A DNA stretch of 64,000 nucleotides from NCBI RefSeq assembly GCF_014876185.1, contig NZ_JADALJ010000001.1, forward strand, positions 2,027,501 through 2,091,500. The letters are read 5' to 3'. Shown piece after piece: positions 43,704 to 51,693 of the stretch. The position numbers were made by a program, and so were the translations under genes. Under the pieces are notes generated by a model. It saw nothing but the letters and a program-made list of their open reading frames with translations. It was not told where the DNA came from and ran no database searches. This DNA comes from Rufibacter sp. LB8. GTDB lineage: Bacteria; Bacteroidota; Bacteroidia; Cytophagales; Hymenobacteraceae. The first letter of the stretch is position 1. Each line of letters opens with the position of its first letter.

Positions 43704-44030
43704 ATGCAAGAAGACATCACCGTTTACGTAGAAAACCCCGCCGGTGCCCGCGAAGCCGTGCCCGTGCCTACCGACATGGGCCTGAGCTTAATGGAAGCAC
43801 TGAAAGCCCACGAGTTCAACATACAGGCTACCTGCGGCGGAATGGCCCTGTGTGCCACCTGCCACGTGGAACTTCTGGAATCGCCGGAATTGCCGGAGCC
43901 CTCAGACGATGAACTCTACATGCTGGAGAACCTCCCCGACCAACGCCCCGGCAGCCGCCTGTCTTGCCAAATCAAAGTCACGCCAGAATTAGACGGTGCG
44001 GTGCTGCGCGTGATGGCTGATTTTGAATAA
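43704..44030 (+). CDS. 2Fe-2S ferredoxin (adrenodoxin type)
   Basis: The 108-aa protein carries the cluster ligands in ATCGGMALCATCHVEL near residues 47-57 and the last Cys in RLSCQIKVTPELDG near 92 (C-x5-C-x2-C...C). This spacing is that of adrenodoxin-like ferredoxins that serve in Fe-S assembly and P450 or biosynthetic reductions. It is in an operon with the TrxR-like ferredoxin-NADP reductase immediately upstream and is followed by a terminator hairpin. Confidence 0.92.
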   Translation: MQEDITVYVENPAGAREAVPVPTDMGLSLMEALKAHEFNIQATCGGMALCATCHVELLESPELPEPSDDELYMLENLPDQRPGSRLSCQIKVTPELDGAVLRVMADFE

Positions 44031-44051
44031 GCATTTTTGAATTCGATTTAT

Positions 44052-44090
44052 AAAAGCCCGGACTTTCTTTCATAAGAGGCCGGGCTTTTT
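44052..44090 (+). terminator. intrinsic terminator of the ferredoxin operon
   Basis: AAAAGCCCGG and CCGGGCTTTTT form a stem 22 bases after the ferredoxin stop. The T tract ends where palindrome copy 13 begins. Confidence 0.88.
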
Positions 44091-44130
44091 CCGTTTTTGG
44101 CCTCGTTTCTGGAAATGAAGCCGAAAACGG
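44091..44130. repeat. 40-bp palindrome, copy 13 (abutting a terminator)
   Basis: CCGTTTTTGGCCTCGTTTC, spacer TG, GAAATGAAGCCGAAAACGG. It follows the T tract of the ferredoxin terminator with no gap. Confidence 0.9.
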
Positions 44131-44202
44131 AAACCCGCAGGCTTCTTTGCTTTCTTGCGGTTCTGCTCTACCTTGTAGTTTCATTCAACTTGCATCGTTG
44201 CC

Positions 44203-44847
44203 ATGCCCATCCGCACCTACACTATTCCCAACACTGACCCCGCCCAAATTCTCACCTTGCGCTGGGGTTTCAACTGGAAAAACATGGTGCTGACAATTGA
44301 CGGAGAGGAAATTGGCAGTATTGCCACCGCCAAAGAACTGCGTGAAGGCCGAAGTTTTCAGCTGGCCGAAGGAAAGGAATTGTTTGTGCAGCTCAAGCAA
44401 GACGGCATTAGCCATTCCCTGGAACTGCTATTGAACGGCAACCCTTTGCCCGGAAGCGGTTCTGACCCACACCAGCAGTTGAAAACCGCCGTGGCCGTAC
44501 TCTATTTTATTGGCGCTTTCAATATTCTGCTGGGCATTCTGTCTGAGCTAGTGCAGATTGAATTGCTGAAGACGCTGGGTCTGGGCATTACCTCCGCCGT
44601 GATTGGAGCCTTCTACTTGGGCTTGGGTTATTTCATTCAGAAAAGACTTTCTATTGGTGCTATATATTTAGCTATCGGCCTTTTGGTGCTGGACATTTTC
44701 TTTTCGTTTTACATGTCCACAGAGATTGGTGGTAACCCGGTGACGGGCCTGTTCATCAAAATCCTGTTCATCACCATGTTGTATAACGGCATCAAAGCCA
44801 TCAAGAAAATCAAGGGCGAAGAAATCCTGCTTCAGAACCAAAACTGA
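44203..44847 (+). CDS. hypothetical membrane protein
   Basis: The 214-aa protein has a soluble N-terminal half (MPIRTYTIPNTDPAQILTLRWGFNWKNMVLTIDGEEIGSI), which resembles a small beta-sandwich that begins with sensing- or binding-like strands. Four hydrophobic helices follow, from about residue 95 to 200 (VAVLYFIGAFNILLGIL, LGITSAVIGAFYLGLGYFI, IGAIYLAIGLLVLDIFFSFYM, LFIKILFITMLYNGI). I recognise no named family. It has its own promoter-like TACCTTG upstream and no obvious partner. Confidence 0.6.
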   Translation: MPIRTYTIPNTDPAQILTLRWGFNWKNMVLTIDGEEIGSIATAKELREGRSFQLAEGKELFVQLKQDGISHSLELLLNGNPLPGSGSDPHQQLKTAVAVLYFIGAFNILLGILSELVQIELLKTLGLGITSAVIGAFYLGLGYFIQKRLSIGAIYLAIGLLVLDIFFSFYMSTEIGGNPVTGLFIKILFITMLYNGIKAIKKIKGEEILLQNQN

Positions 44848-44893
44848 TTTCCGACTTAGAAAACACCGTTCATCATTCTAGACCAACGCACCT

Positions 44894-46645
44894 ATGTTCC
44901 TGAACCTGCTGACCGCTTTCAGCCTACTCCTTTCCCCCACGCAAAAACCCGACTGGCAGACGCCTTACGAGAAAAGCAACAAAACCCAGACCGCCACTTA
45001 CCAGGAGTGCATTGCCTATTATGAACGTCTGGACCAGGCATACCCAGAGATTAAAATGATGCCCATCGGGATGACCGATGCCGGCAAACCATTGCACACG
45101 GTAGTACTTTCCACGGACCAAGATTTCGACCCGATTTCTATTCATAAGAAAGGCAAAACGGTCATTCTGGTGCAGAACGGCATTCATCCGGGTGAACCCG
45201 AAGGCATTGACGCCACCATGATGCTGGCGCGTGACCTGATGCTGAATAAGAACCTGAGAAAGCAGTTGGACAACGTGGTAGTGGTGATAATTCCTATCTA
45301 CAACGTGGGCGGGGCTCTCAACAGAAATAGCCACACGCGCACCAACCAGAATGGCCCAGAAAGCTACGGTTTCAGGGGAAACGCTCGCAACTTAGATTTG
45401 AACCGAGATTTTATCAAGGAAGACTCCAAAAACGCCCAGACCTTCGCCACTATTTTCCGGACCTGGGACCCTGAGGTGTTCGTGGACAACCACACCAGCA
45501 ACGGCGCCGATTACCAGTACACCATGACCTTGATTCCCACGCAGCACAACAAACTGGGCGGCGAATTGGGCAAACTTCTGAAACAGCAGATGCTGCCCGC
45601 GCTCTACAAAGGCATGGAGAAACGCAAATGGCCTCTGGTGCCGTACGTGAATTCGCGCGGCGAAACGCCGGAAACAGGCATTTTCGGCTTCAATGACATG
45701 CCCCGCTACGCCAGCGGCTACACCACGCTGTTCCAAACCCTGGGTTTTATTCCGGAGACGCACATGCTCAAGTCTTTTGACAAACGTGTGGCCTCTACCT
45801 ATGACCTGATGCTGGAATTCCTGGATTACACCGCCAAAAACGGAAAAGCCATACAGGCCGCTAGAGCCCAAGATCGCGCCGCGGTGCAAACCCAGCAGGA
45901 ATTTGCCTTGAACTGGACGGCCGACACCACACAGGTAGAAACCATCCAGTTTAAAGGCTTTGAGGCGAAGTACAAACCCAGCGAAGTCAGTGGCCTGGAG
46001 CGCCTGTACTATGACCGCAACGCGCCTTTTACCAGACCAGTGAAATTCTTTGACACGTTTCGCCCTACGCTTTCGGTGAGCAAGCCGGTAGCCTACATCA
46101 TTCCGCAGGCCTGGTCTGAGGTCATTGAGCGCCTGCAGCAGAACCAGGTAGCGTTGAAGCGCCTGCAAAAAGACACCGTGCTCACGCCAGAAACCTATTA
46201 CATCACTGACTACAAAACCGGTCAGCGTCCCTATGAAGGCCATTATTTGCACACAGACGTACAGGTGCGAAAAGCGCAGCAGCCCATTCAATACTACGCC
46301 GGTGATTACGTGGTCTACCTGAACCAAGTGAGCAACCGTTTTCTGGTGGAAGTGCTGGAACCGCAAGCCCCGGACTCGTACTTCGCGTGGAATTTCTTTG
46401 ACTCGGTGCTGGGCCAGAAAGAACATTTCTCGGCTTACGTGTTTGAGGATTTGGCCGCGCAGTACCTCACCCAAGACCCTAAACTGAAAGCTGCGCTGGA
46501 TGCCGCCAAAGCCAAAGATCCCGCCCTGGCCAAAAGCGCCCAGGCCCAACTCAACTTCATTTACCGCAAAACGCCGCACTATGAAACCACGCACAACCGT
46601 TACCCCGTGGCGCGTTGGCTGGGTGGCGCCTTGCCGGTGAAGTAA
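44894..46645 (+). CDS. M14 family zinc carboxypeptidase
   Basis: The 583-aa protein has a short hydrophobic N-terminus (MFLNLLTAFSLLLSP), likely a signal peptide. The M14 motifs are clear: HxxE zinc ligands in NGIHPGEPEGIDATMML near residue 97, the Asn/Arg site in ARNLDLNRDFIKED near 165, the His ligand in PEVFVDNHTSNGADYQYT near 200, and the general-base region LGFIPETHMLKSFDKR near 295. Homologues in Bacteroidota are exported metallopeptidases that trim C-termini of peptides. The remaining 250 residues form a C-terminal domain of unknown role. Confidence 0.88.
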   Translation: MFLNLLTAFSLLLSPTQKPDWQTPYEKSNKTQTATYQECIAYYERLDQAYPEIKMMPIGMTDAGKPLHTVVLSTDQDFDPISIHKKGKTVILVQNGIHPGEPEGIDATMMLARDLMLNKNLRKQLDNVVVVIIPIYNVGGALNRNSHTRTNQNGPESYGFRGNARNLDLNRDFIKEDSKNAQTFATIFRTWDPEVFVDNHTSNGADYQYTMTLIPTQHNKLGGELGKLLKQQMLPALYKGMEKRKWPLVPYVNSRGETPETGIFGFNDMPRYASGYTTLFQTLGFIPETHMLKSFDKRVASTYDLMLEFLDYTAKNGKAIQAARAQDRAAVQTQQEFALNWTADTTQVETIQFKGFEAKYKPSEVSGLERLYYDRNAPFTRPVKFFDTFRPTLSVSKPVAYIIPQAWSEVIERLQQNQVALKRLQKDTVLTPETYYITDYKTGQRPYEGHYLHTDVQVRKAQQPIQYYAGDYVVYLNQVSNRFLVEVLEPQAPDSYFAWNFFDSVLGQKEHFSAYVFEDLAAQYLTQDPKLKAALDAAKAKDPALAKSAQAQLNFIYRKTPHYETTHNRYPVARWLGGALPVK

Positions 46646-46651
46646 GTAATT

Positions 46652-46691
46652 TCGTTTTCGGGCTCGTTTTCAGAAATGAAGCCGAAAACGG
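46652..46691. repeat. 40-bp palindrome, copy 14
   Basis: CGTTTTCGGGCTCGTTTTC, spacer around CA, GAAATGAAGCCGAAAACGG. It starts seven bases after the M14 peptidase stop codon. Confidence 0.88.
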
Positions 46692-46775
46692 AAGTTGTCG
46701 CCTTGCCATTTTTGGGTACGCACATTGTCCCCCTTCAACGGGGAACAATGTGCGTGTAAATGAAATTCTAAAATT

Positions 46776-46815
46776 CCGTTTTCGGCCCCATTTCTGAAAA
46801 CGAGCCCGAAAACGA
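46776..46815. repeat. 40-bp palindrome, copy 15 (inverted-looking variant)
   Basis: CCGTTTTCGGCCCCATTTC, spacer TG, AAAACGAGCCCGAAAACGA. The variant bases resemble the typical arms swapped, as if the copy lies in the opposite orientation to copy 14, 85 bases away. Between them is a short hairpin around CCCCCTTCAACGGGGAACAATG. Confidence 0.82.
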
Positions 46816-46821
46816 CTCAAT

Positions 46822-46858
46822 AAAAAAACCACTTCTCAATGCGGGAAGTGGCTTTTTT
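46822..46858 (+). terminator. intrinsic terminator after the M14 peptidase gene
   Basis: AAAAAAACCACTTC and GAAGTGGCTTTTTT pair, followed by T/A-rich DNA. It lies seven bases past palindrome copy 15. Confidence 0.85.
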
Positions 46859-46898
46859 ATTTTTATAAATTTTTTTCCAACCGAACACATACAACTAT

Positions 46899-46941
46899 TA
46901 CGAATTATTCGTAGTATTACTAAATAATCGTAACACTACGA
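46899..46941 (+). promoter_or_regulatory. probable BlaI operators upstream of the blaI-like gene
   Basis: TACGAATTATTCGTA at 46899-46913 is a perfect 7-bp dyad around a single base. A second dyad, TCGTAACACTACGA, lies at 46928-46941. The outer half-sites CGTAGTATTAC and GTAACACTACG also pair 10 of 11. BlaI/MecI repressors bind TACA/TGTA-type dyads in the promoter of their own operon, so autoregulation is likely. The start codon follows 25 bases later. Confidence 0.65.
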
Positions 46942-46965
46942 ACATCTCGCAGACAGACAGAATCT

Positions 46966-47331
46966 ATGGAAAAATTAACGCAGCAGGAAGAAGAAGCCAT
47001 GCAGGTGATTTGGGAATTGGGCGGCGGCTTTATCAAAGATTTTCTGGAGAAGCTTCCGGAGCCCAAGCCGCCCTACACCACGCTGGCTTCCACGGTGAAA
47101 AACCTGGAGAAAAAGGCGTTTGTGCAGGGCGAAAAGCTGGGCAACACCTACCGCTACTCGCCGCTGATTAAAGCTGAGGAATACAAGAAGAAGTTCATGA
47201 AGGGCTTTGTGGGCAATTATTTCCAGAACTCATACAAAGAACTAGTGGCCTTCTTCGTGAAGGAGAAACAACTCAGCCCAGAGGAGCTCAAAGAGATTGT
47301 ACAGATGATTGAAAACCAAAAACCCGACTGA
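46966..47331 (+). CDS. BlaI/MecI/CopY family transcriptional repressor
   Basis: The 121-aa winged-helix protein begins MEKLTQQEEEAMQVIWELGGGFIKDFLEKLPEPKPPYTTLASTVKNLEKKAFV, a textbook BlaI N-terminal DNA-binding domain with the recognition helix at TTLASTVKNLEKK. It is followed by a helical dimerisation part with the family's HxxxK-like linker region (YSPLIKAEEYKKKFMKGFVGNYF). In BlaI systems the adjacent M56 sensor protease cleaves the repressor. That gene starts one base after this stop codon. Palindromic operators directly upstream suggest autorepression. Confidence 0.93.
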   Translation: MEKLTQQEEEAMQVIWELGGGFIKDFLEKLPEPKPPYTTLASTVKNLEKKAFVQGEKLGNTYRYSPLIKAEEYKKKFMKGFVGNYFQNSYKELVAFFVKEKQLSPEELKEIVQMIENQKPD

Positions 47332-47332
47332 T

Positions 47333-48781
47333 ATGCCGAAGCTGTTACTGTATCTGTTGCAGGTGAACGTGGGGTTGGTGCTGTTGTACTTGCTGTACCA
47401 ACTGGCCCTGCGGCAAACTACGTTTTACACCTGGAACCGCTTTTTCCTGTTGGCGGGTCTGGTGTTAACGGCGGTGCTGCCGCTGGTTGACTTTGAAAAA
47501 CTATTTCTGGAGCAACCCCAGCTTTACCAGACCATTTCTATTTATGTGTATGCCTGGCCTGCCTACGAGCCAGTGACCCAAGAGACGGCGTTTGATTACG
47601 GGCTGATTCCGGTTTGGCTGTTTTGGCTGGGGTTTTGTGTGATGGCCGTTCGGTTCTGCGTGCAGTTGGCATCTTTGTACAGCATTCATCGGAAATCTGC
47701 GCCGAAAAGTTATCAGGGCATAGCGTTTAGGGAAGTTGCACAGGATTTGCCCCCGTTTTCCTTCGGGACCACCATTTATTTCAGTGCCCAGCGGCACCCG
47801 CAGGAAGATTGGCTAGCCATTCTCAAACACGAGCACACGCATGTTAGGCAGTTGCATACCCTGGATATTCTGCTGGTGGAAATGCTCACGCTGGTGCACT
47901 GGTTTAACCCCGTGATTTGGCAGTTGCGCAAAGCGCTCAAACAGAACTTGGAATTCCTCACAGACCAGCAAACCGTGCAGGCGGGCATTGACCGGAAACG
48001 GTACCAGTTCTCTTTGCTGCAAACGGCTCGGGCCTCGCCTTTCTCTTTATCGGCTTCTTTCAGTTATCACTCTTTAAAACACAGAATCATGATGATGAAC
48101 AAAACGCCCTCGGCCAGGGTGCAGGCGCTACGGTTCCTGGTGGCCATCCCGTTGCTAGGCTTGTCGTTGGTTTCGCTGCAATTACTGGCTCTGGAAAATC
48201 CCGCTGAACTGCTCCAGCAAGCTGCTCAAAACAAACCCAGCAAAGCCCTGGCCACTGACCAGCCAGAAGATTATGACACCTTTATGGCGCGCAACCCCAC
48301 AGTCAAGCGCCTGGGCTGGAACAAGGAGAATTTTTATGTGCATTTAAAATCTGGCAAAACTGAAACTTATCCGCGTACCAAGCAGGGATTAGCCTCAGCT
48401 ACTAAGAAATATGGTACGTTGCCTCCTCCGCCCCCACCGCCGCCGCCCCCACCCTATAGAAAAGACTGGCCGAAGGATTTCCTGGCGCGCAACCCCAGCG
48501 TGAAAGGCTTCACCAGTTCTGAGGGCACGTTCTACATCATCCTGAAAAACGGCGAAGTAGAAACCTTTGACCAGACCAAGGAAGGCGTTGCCGCATTGGA
48601 GAAAAAGTACGGCTCACTTCCGGCCCCGCCGCCACCTGTGCGTAAGAAAGCTGCGCCTGCTAAAAAGAAAAATAGTGCTGGCTCTGTGAAGTTTATGCCG
48701 CCGGTGGTTAAACCCCAAGCCGGTGTAAGTCACCAACCACTTAGGTACAACGGTGCCTTCCAATTGAACCCAACTTGTTAA
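47333..48781 (+). CDS. BlaR1-type M56 membrane metallopeptidase with a repeated C-terminal module
   Basis: The protein is 482 aa from the ATG at 47333. The N-terminal half has four or so membrane segments and the zinc motif HEHTH in LAILKHEHTHVRQLHTLDILLVEML near residue 170, as in BlaR1/MecR1. There is no penicillin-binding sensor domain. The C-terminal part instead carries two copies of a module of about 55 residues: first MARNPTVKRLGWNKENFYVHL to KKYGTLP, then LARNPSVKGFTSSEGTFYIIL to KKYGSLP, linked by a run of prolines. It presumably senses an envelope signal and inactivates the BlaI-like repressor encoded just upstream. Confidence 0.88.
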   Translation: MPKLLLYLLQVNVGLVLLYLLYQLALRQTTFYTWNRFFLLAGLVLTAVLPLVDFEKLFLEQPQLYQTISIYVYAWPAYEPVTQETAFDYGLIPVWLFWLGFCVMAVRFCVQLASLYSIHRKSAPKSYQGIAFREVAQDLPPFSFGTTIYFSAQRHPQEDWLAILKHEHTHVRQLHTLDILLVEMLTLVHWFNPVIWQLRKALKQNLEFLTDQQTVQAGIDRKRYQFSLLQTARASPFSLSASFSYHSLKHRIMMMNKTPSARVQALRFLVAIPLLGLSLVSLQLLALENPAELLQQAAQNKPSKALATDQPEDYDTFMARNPTVKRLGWNKENFYVHLKSGKTETYPRTKQGLASATKKYGTLPPPPPPPPPPPYRKDWPKDFLARNPSVKGFTSSEGTFYIILKNGEVETFDQTKEGVAALEKKYGSLPAPPPPVRKKAAPAKKKNSAGSVKFMPPVVKPQAGVSHQPLRYNGAFQLNPTC

Positions 48782-48819
48782 TTGTTTTGACAGACAAATA
48801 TTAACTAGTAAGTTTTGAC

Positions 48820-48859
48820 CCGTTTTCGGGCTCATTTCTGGAAACAAGGCCGAAAACGC
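48820..48859. repeat. 40-bp palindrome, copy 16 (abutting a terminator)
   Basis: CCGTTTTCGGGCTCATTTC, spacer TG, GAAACAAGGCCGAAAACGC. The right end merges into the terminator at 48860-48891. Confidence 0.9.
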
Positions 48860-48891
48860 AAAAAGCCCTGCTACATCAAGCGGGGCTTTTT
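48860..48891 (+). terminator. intrinsic terminator after the M56 gene
   Basis: AAAAAGCCCTG and CGGGGCTTTTT form a stem with a ten-base loop, 78 bases after the M56 stop. Confidence 0.85.
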
Positions 48892-48936
48892 GCTGTTTAA
48901 ATAGAAGGGCCTCCTCGCTAATCTGGCAAATCCTTC

Positions 48937-48944
48937 TAGCTTTG
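48937..48944 (+). promoter_or_regulatory. -7 promoter box (TAGCTTTG) of the ABC transporter operon
   Basis: TAGCTTTG matches TAnnTTTG. Transcription would begin near 48951, which makes the TTG at 48942 impossible as a start codon and favours the TTG at 48975. Confidence 0.55.
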
Positions 48945-48974
48945 TACATTGGCAATTCACTATACTTCACCAAC

Positions 48975-49880
48975 TTGGCAACCGTATTAGACATTCAGGG
49001 GCTGCGCAAGCGCTACGGCAGCGTGCACGCCCTGGACCAATTGAGCATACAAGTGCCGCAGGGCAGCATCTACGGGCTCCTGGGCCCAAACGGAAGCGGC
49101 AAAACCACCACTCTGGGCATTGTGCTGGATGTGATTAACGCCTCGGGCGGAAGTTACACATGGTTTGGCCAACCCACCGGCAAAGACACCAAACGCCGCA
49201 TTGGCGCGCTGCTGGAAACGCCCAACTTCTACCCCTACCTCAACGGCGAACAGAACCTGCGCATTGTAGCCGACATTAAACGTGTGGACCACCGCCACAT
49301 TGCCAGATCATTAGAAATGGTGGGCTTGGGCGCCCGCAAAGGCACGGCGTTCAAAGGGTATTCGTTGGGCATGAAACAACGGTTGGCCATCGGCGCAGCC
49401 TTATTGGGTGACCCCGAGGTGTTGGTCTTAGACGAACCCACCAACGGACTGGACCCAGAAGGCATCGCCGAGGTTCGGCAGTTAATCCTTTCCATTGCCG
49501 CGCAGGGGAAAACCATCATTCTGGCCAGTCATTTGCTGGACGAGGTGGAGAAAGTCTGCACGCACATGGCCGTTCTTCGCAGCGGAAAACTCAAAGCGCA
49601 GGGCACGGTGGCTTCCATCATGGTCACCAACGACCTGGTGTTCATCAGCGGCGGCGCCGAAGCGGCACAACTGCTGGAAATGGCGCGCGCGCTGCCTTTT
49701 GTAAAAGACGCCCGCCTGGTGCAGGAGCAGGTGCAACTTTCTTTGCAGGACGGCACCACCAGTTCAGACCTCAACCGCGCCTTCTTTGATCGGGGCATTG
49801 CCCTGGGCCAACTCACCGTGCGCAAGAAAAGCCTGGAAAGCCAATTCATGGAAATCATTAAAGCCGATACCGCCCTATGA
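48975..49880 (+). CDS. ABC transporter ATP-binding protein
   Basis: The 301-aa ATPase starts at a TTG at 48975 (MATVLDIQGLRKRYG). No ATG is available, and the promoter box at 48937 rules out the earlier TTG. Motifs in order are Walker A GPNGSGKTTT near residue 38, the Q-loop region, signature SLGMKQRLAIGAALLGDP near 135, and Walker B VLVLDEPTNGLDPEG. A C-terminal regulatory extension of about 90 residues follows (LVFISGGAEAAQLLEMARAL). It is the energising subunit of a simple exporter of the CcmA/antibiotic or membrane-component type. The permease gene overlaps its stop by four bases (ATGA). Confidence 0.92.
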   Translation: MATVLDIQGLRKRYGSVHALDQLSIQVPQGSIYGLLGPNGSGKTTTLGIVLDVINASGGSYTWFGQPTGKDTKRRIGALLETPNFYPYLNGEQNLRIVADIKRVDHRHIARSLEMVGLGARKGTAFKGYSLGMKQRLAIGAALLGDPEVLVLDEPTNGLDPEGIAEVRQLILSIAAQGKTIILASHLLDEVEKVCTHMAVLRSGKLKAQGTVASIMVTNDLVFISGGAEAAQLLEMARALPFVKDARLVQEQVQLSLQDGTTSSDLNRAFFDRGIALGQLTVRKKSLESQFMEIIKADTAL

Positions 49881-50650
49881 TGTCACTTTTGCGCATAGAA
49901 CTCAAGAAAGTTCTCCCGTACCGCACCTTCTGGGTGATTCTGGGTTTGCAGCTGCTGCTTATGTTCCTATTTTTCTACGTGCGCGGCCACGTGCAGATAA
50001 ACGGCAAAATGGCGGGGGCGGATCTTTATCAATTCCCCAACATCTGGCCGAATCTGGTGTACGTCTGCAGTTACCTGAACTTGATTCCCAGCATTTTATT
50101 GATAATTCTGGTCACCGATGAATACACGTTCAGAACGCTCAGGCAACAGGTGATAGACGGTTTCTCCCGCGCCGAAGTGGTGCAAGGCAAATATACCTCG
50201 GCGGTGTTGCTGGCTTTGGTGTGCGCGTTTTTCGCGGTGGCGCTGGGTCTGGGGTTTGGGCTGTATTTTGGTGATGCGGCCAACCGGGGCCAGGTGTTCA
50301 GCCAATTGGAGTCGGTGGGGTATTACCTGGTGCAGCTGCTGGGGTATCTGCCGCTGGCCATGCTGTTCGGGTTTCTGTTCAAGAAAAGCGGACTGGCCAT
50401 TCTGGCGTTCATGGCCTACACGCTGGTGGTGGAACCCCTCATCCACTGGAAACTACCCGACTACATAGACAAATTCCTGCCCATTAAAGCCTTGGGCAGC
50501 CTTACGCCCAACCCCAACAGCGCTTTGGTGCAGATGGTACTGGGCGAAACCGAAGTGCTCACGCCCATGCAGGCGCTGGCCCCGGCCATTGGCTACATAG
50601 CGTTGTTCTGCCTGCTCAGCTATGCACTGCTGCGCTCCCGCGATTTATAA
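49877..50650 (+). CDS. ABC-2 type transporter permease
   Basis: The 257-aa membrane protein has six predicted helices, starting MMSLLRIELKKVLPYRTFWVILGLQLLLMFLFFYV. The family block DEYTFRTLRQQVIDGFSRAEVVQGKYTSAVLLALV follows near residue 75 and resembles bacitracin/lantibiotic-type and Bacteroidota ABC-2 permeases. It is translationally coupled to the ATP-binding gene. The substrate is unknown. A bidirectional terminator and palindrome copy 17 follow. Confidence 0.87.
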   Translation: MMSLLRIELKKVLPYRTFWVILGLQLLLMFLFFYVRGHVQINGKMAGADLYQFPNIWPNLVYVCSYLNLIPSILLIILVTDEYTFRTLRQQVIDGFSRAEVVQGKYTSAVLLALVCAFFAVALGLGFGLYFGDAANRGQVFSQLESVGYYLVQLLGYLPLAMLFGFLFKKSGLAILAFMAYTLVVEPLIHWKLPDYIDKFLPIKALGSLTPNPNSALVQMVLGETEVLTPMQALAPAIGYIALFCLLSYALLRSRDL

Positions 50651-50651
50651 G

Positions 50652-50691
50652 CCGTTTTCGGGCTCATTTCCGGAAACGAGGCCAAAAACAG
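50652..50691. repeat. 40-bp palindrome, copy 17 (abutting a terminator)
   Basis: CCGTTTTCGGGCTCATTTC, spacer CG, GAAACGAGGCCAAAAACAG. It begins one base after the permease stop codon and runs into the terminator. Confidence 0.9.
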
Positions 50692-50724
50692 AAAAGCCGC
50701 TCTTGGGTTAGAGCGGCTTTTCTG
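50689..50724. terminator. bidirectional intrinsic terminator
   Basis: CAGAAAAGCCGCTC and GAGCGGCTTTTCTG are perfect arms around an eight-base loop, between the converging permease gene and the leftward gene at 50741. Confidence 0.88.
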
Positions 50725-50740
50725 TTTCTACATTCTTTGG

Positions 50741-51424
50741 TTAGGTTCGTTTTTCCTCCACCTGTGAAATACTCCCGAAGTAACTGATGATCTTGGCCAG
50801 GTCTGGCAGGCTGGTGTACTTTAGCTTGTTGTCTTTGATATAGGCTTTCATCACGTTTTGCTTTTTTCCGAAGAGCGTTTCCAGGTCACGCTTCACGTTG
50901 CGCAGTTCCTTCACCTTGCCGCTGGGCAAGAGCAGAAAAAATGAATCAATGCGCTGTTCCACGTACATAGGCCCGCCGGGGTAACCCATACCGCCATAAG
51001 AAGTGTATCTGTTTCTATAGCCAGGATCACGGCTGATGTCGCGTTGGGTCATGGTCTCGCGGCGCAGCAGGCCGTACTTTCCAATCACTATCTGTTCAAA
51101 AAACGCCGGGGCCAGAAAATCACTGTAGTCATTGCCAAGGTTCCAGCGCTGGGTCACAAACACGCGGCGGTACCGGCCGTCTTTCTCCACGGCCTCAAAG
51201 GCGCGCACCGCCACCGGCGCAAACGCCACCACAGAGCCGTCTGGCCTCGTGATTTTGATTAAATCCTCGGTTCTATGATAGGTGATTCTGCCGTTCACTG
51301 AGTCACCGGAGGCGAGATACACACGGCCCAGGGGCCATTCATCTACCAAGCCGGTGGCTTGGGCCAGGGCGTTGGCGCCATACATAAAAAGCATCACCAA
51401 AAGCCCACACACTTTTCTTACCAT
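50741..51424 (-). CDS. secreted protein of unknown function
   Basis: The 227-aa protein has a signal peptide (MVRKVCGLLVMLFMYGANALAQ). The mature part starts WPLGRVYLASGDSVNGRITYHRTEDLIKITRPDGSVVAFAPVAVRAFE, a beta-rich region resembling the small SH3-like/LSM-like repeats seen in Bacteroidota exported proteins. A helical C-terminus follows (LRNVKRDLETLFGKKQNVMKAYIKDNKLKYTSLPDLAKIISYFGSI). I recognise no named family. It is transcribed towards the ABC operon. The upstream region 51425-51637 holds no gene. Confidence 0.62.
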   Translation of the reverse strand: MVRKVCGLLVMLFMYGANALAQATGLVDEWPLGRVYLASGDSVNGRITYHRTEDLIKITRPDGSVVAFAPVAVRAFEAVEKDGRYRRVFVTQRWNLGNDYSDFLAPAFFEQIVIGKYGLLRRETMTQRDISRDPGYRNRYTSYGGMGYPGGPMYVEQRIDSFFLLLPSGKVKELRNVKRDLETLFGKKQNVMKAYIKDNKLKYTSLPDLAKIISYFGSISQVEEKRT

Positions 51425-51637
51425 CTTCTTCTTTGCTTAGGTTCGGTTTAAATATATAGTTCTTAATATACTTAAATCAGAGAATATTGTTCCCTGAGTC
51501 CAGTCTTTTTTAACGAATAATCCTATTCAAAAGGTATACCCATAACTAACCAAAATGTTATGATAGCCTTTTCTAAAATTGATTGGTAGTTGCTGAACGT
51601 GAAGAACTAAGCAAAAAACGCGCCACCTATGAACGAG

Positions 51638-51668
51638 TCGGGCGGAAGAGAAAACCCCTTCCGCCCGA
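51638..51668 (-). terminator. hairpin downstream of ribBA
   Basis: TCGGGCGGAAG and CTTCCGCCCGA form a perfect stem 26 bases past the ribBA stop. There is no direct U tract on the minus strand, though a T run follows about 20 bases on, so termination is probable but not certain. Confidence 0.55.
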
Positions 51669-51693
51669 TGCGTCTGTTGTGCTATAATAATGA

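Noticed and set aside
45392-46594. 400-codon minus-strand frame antisense to the M14 peptidase
   Set aside because: The M14 zinc motifs on the plus strand are unambiguous; this frame is a shadow.
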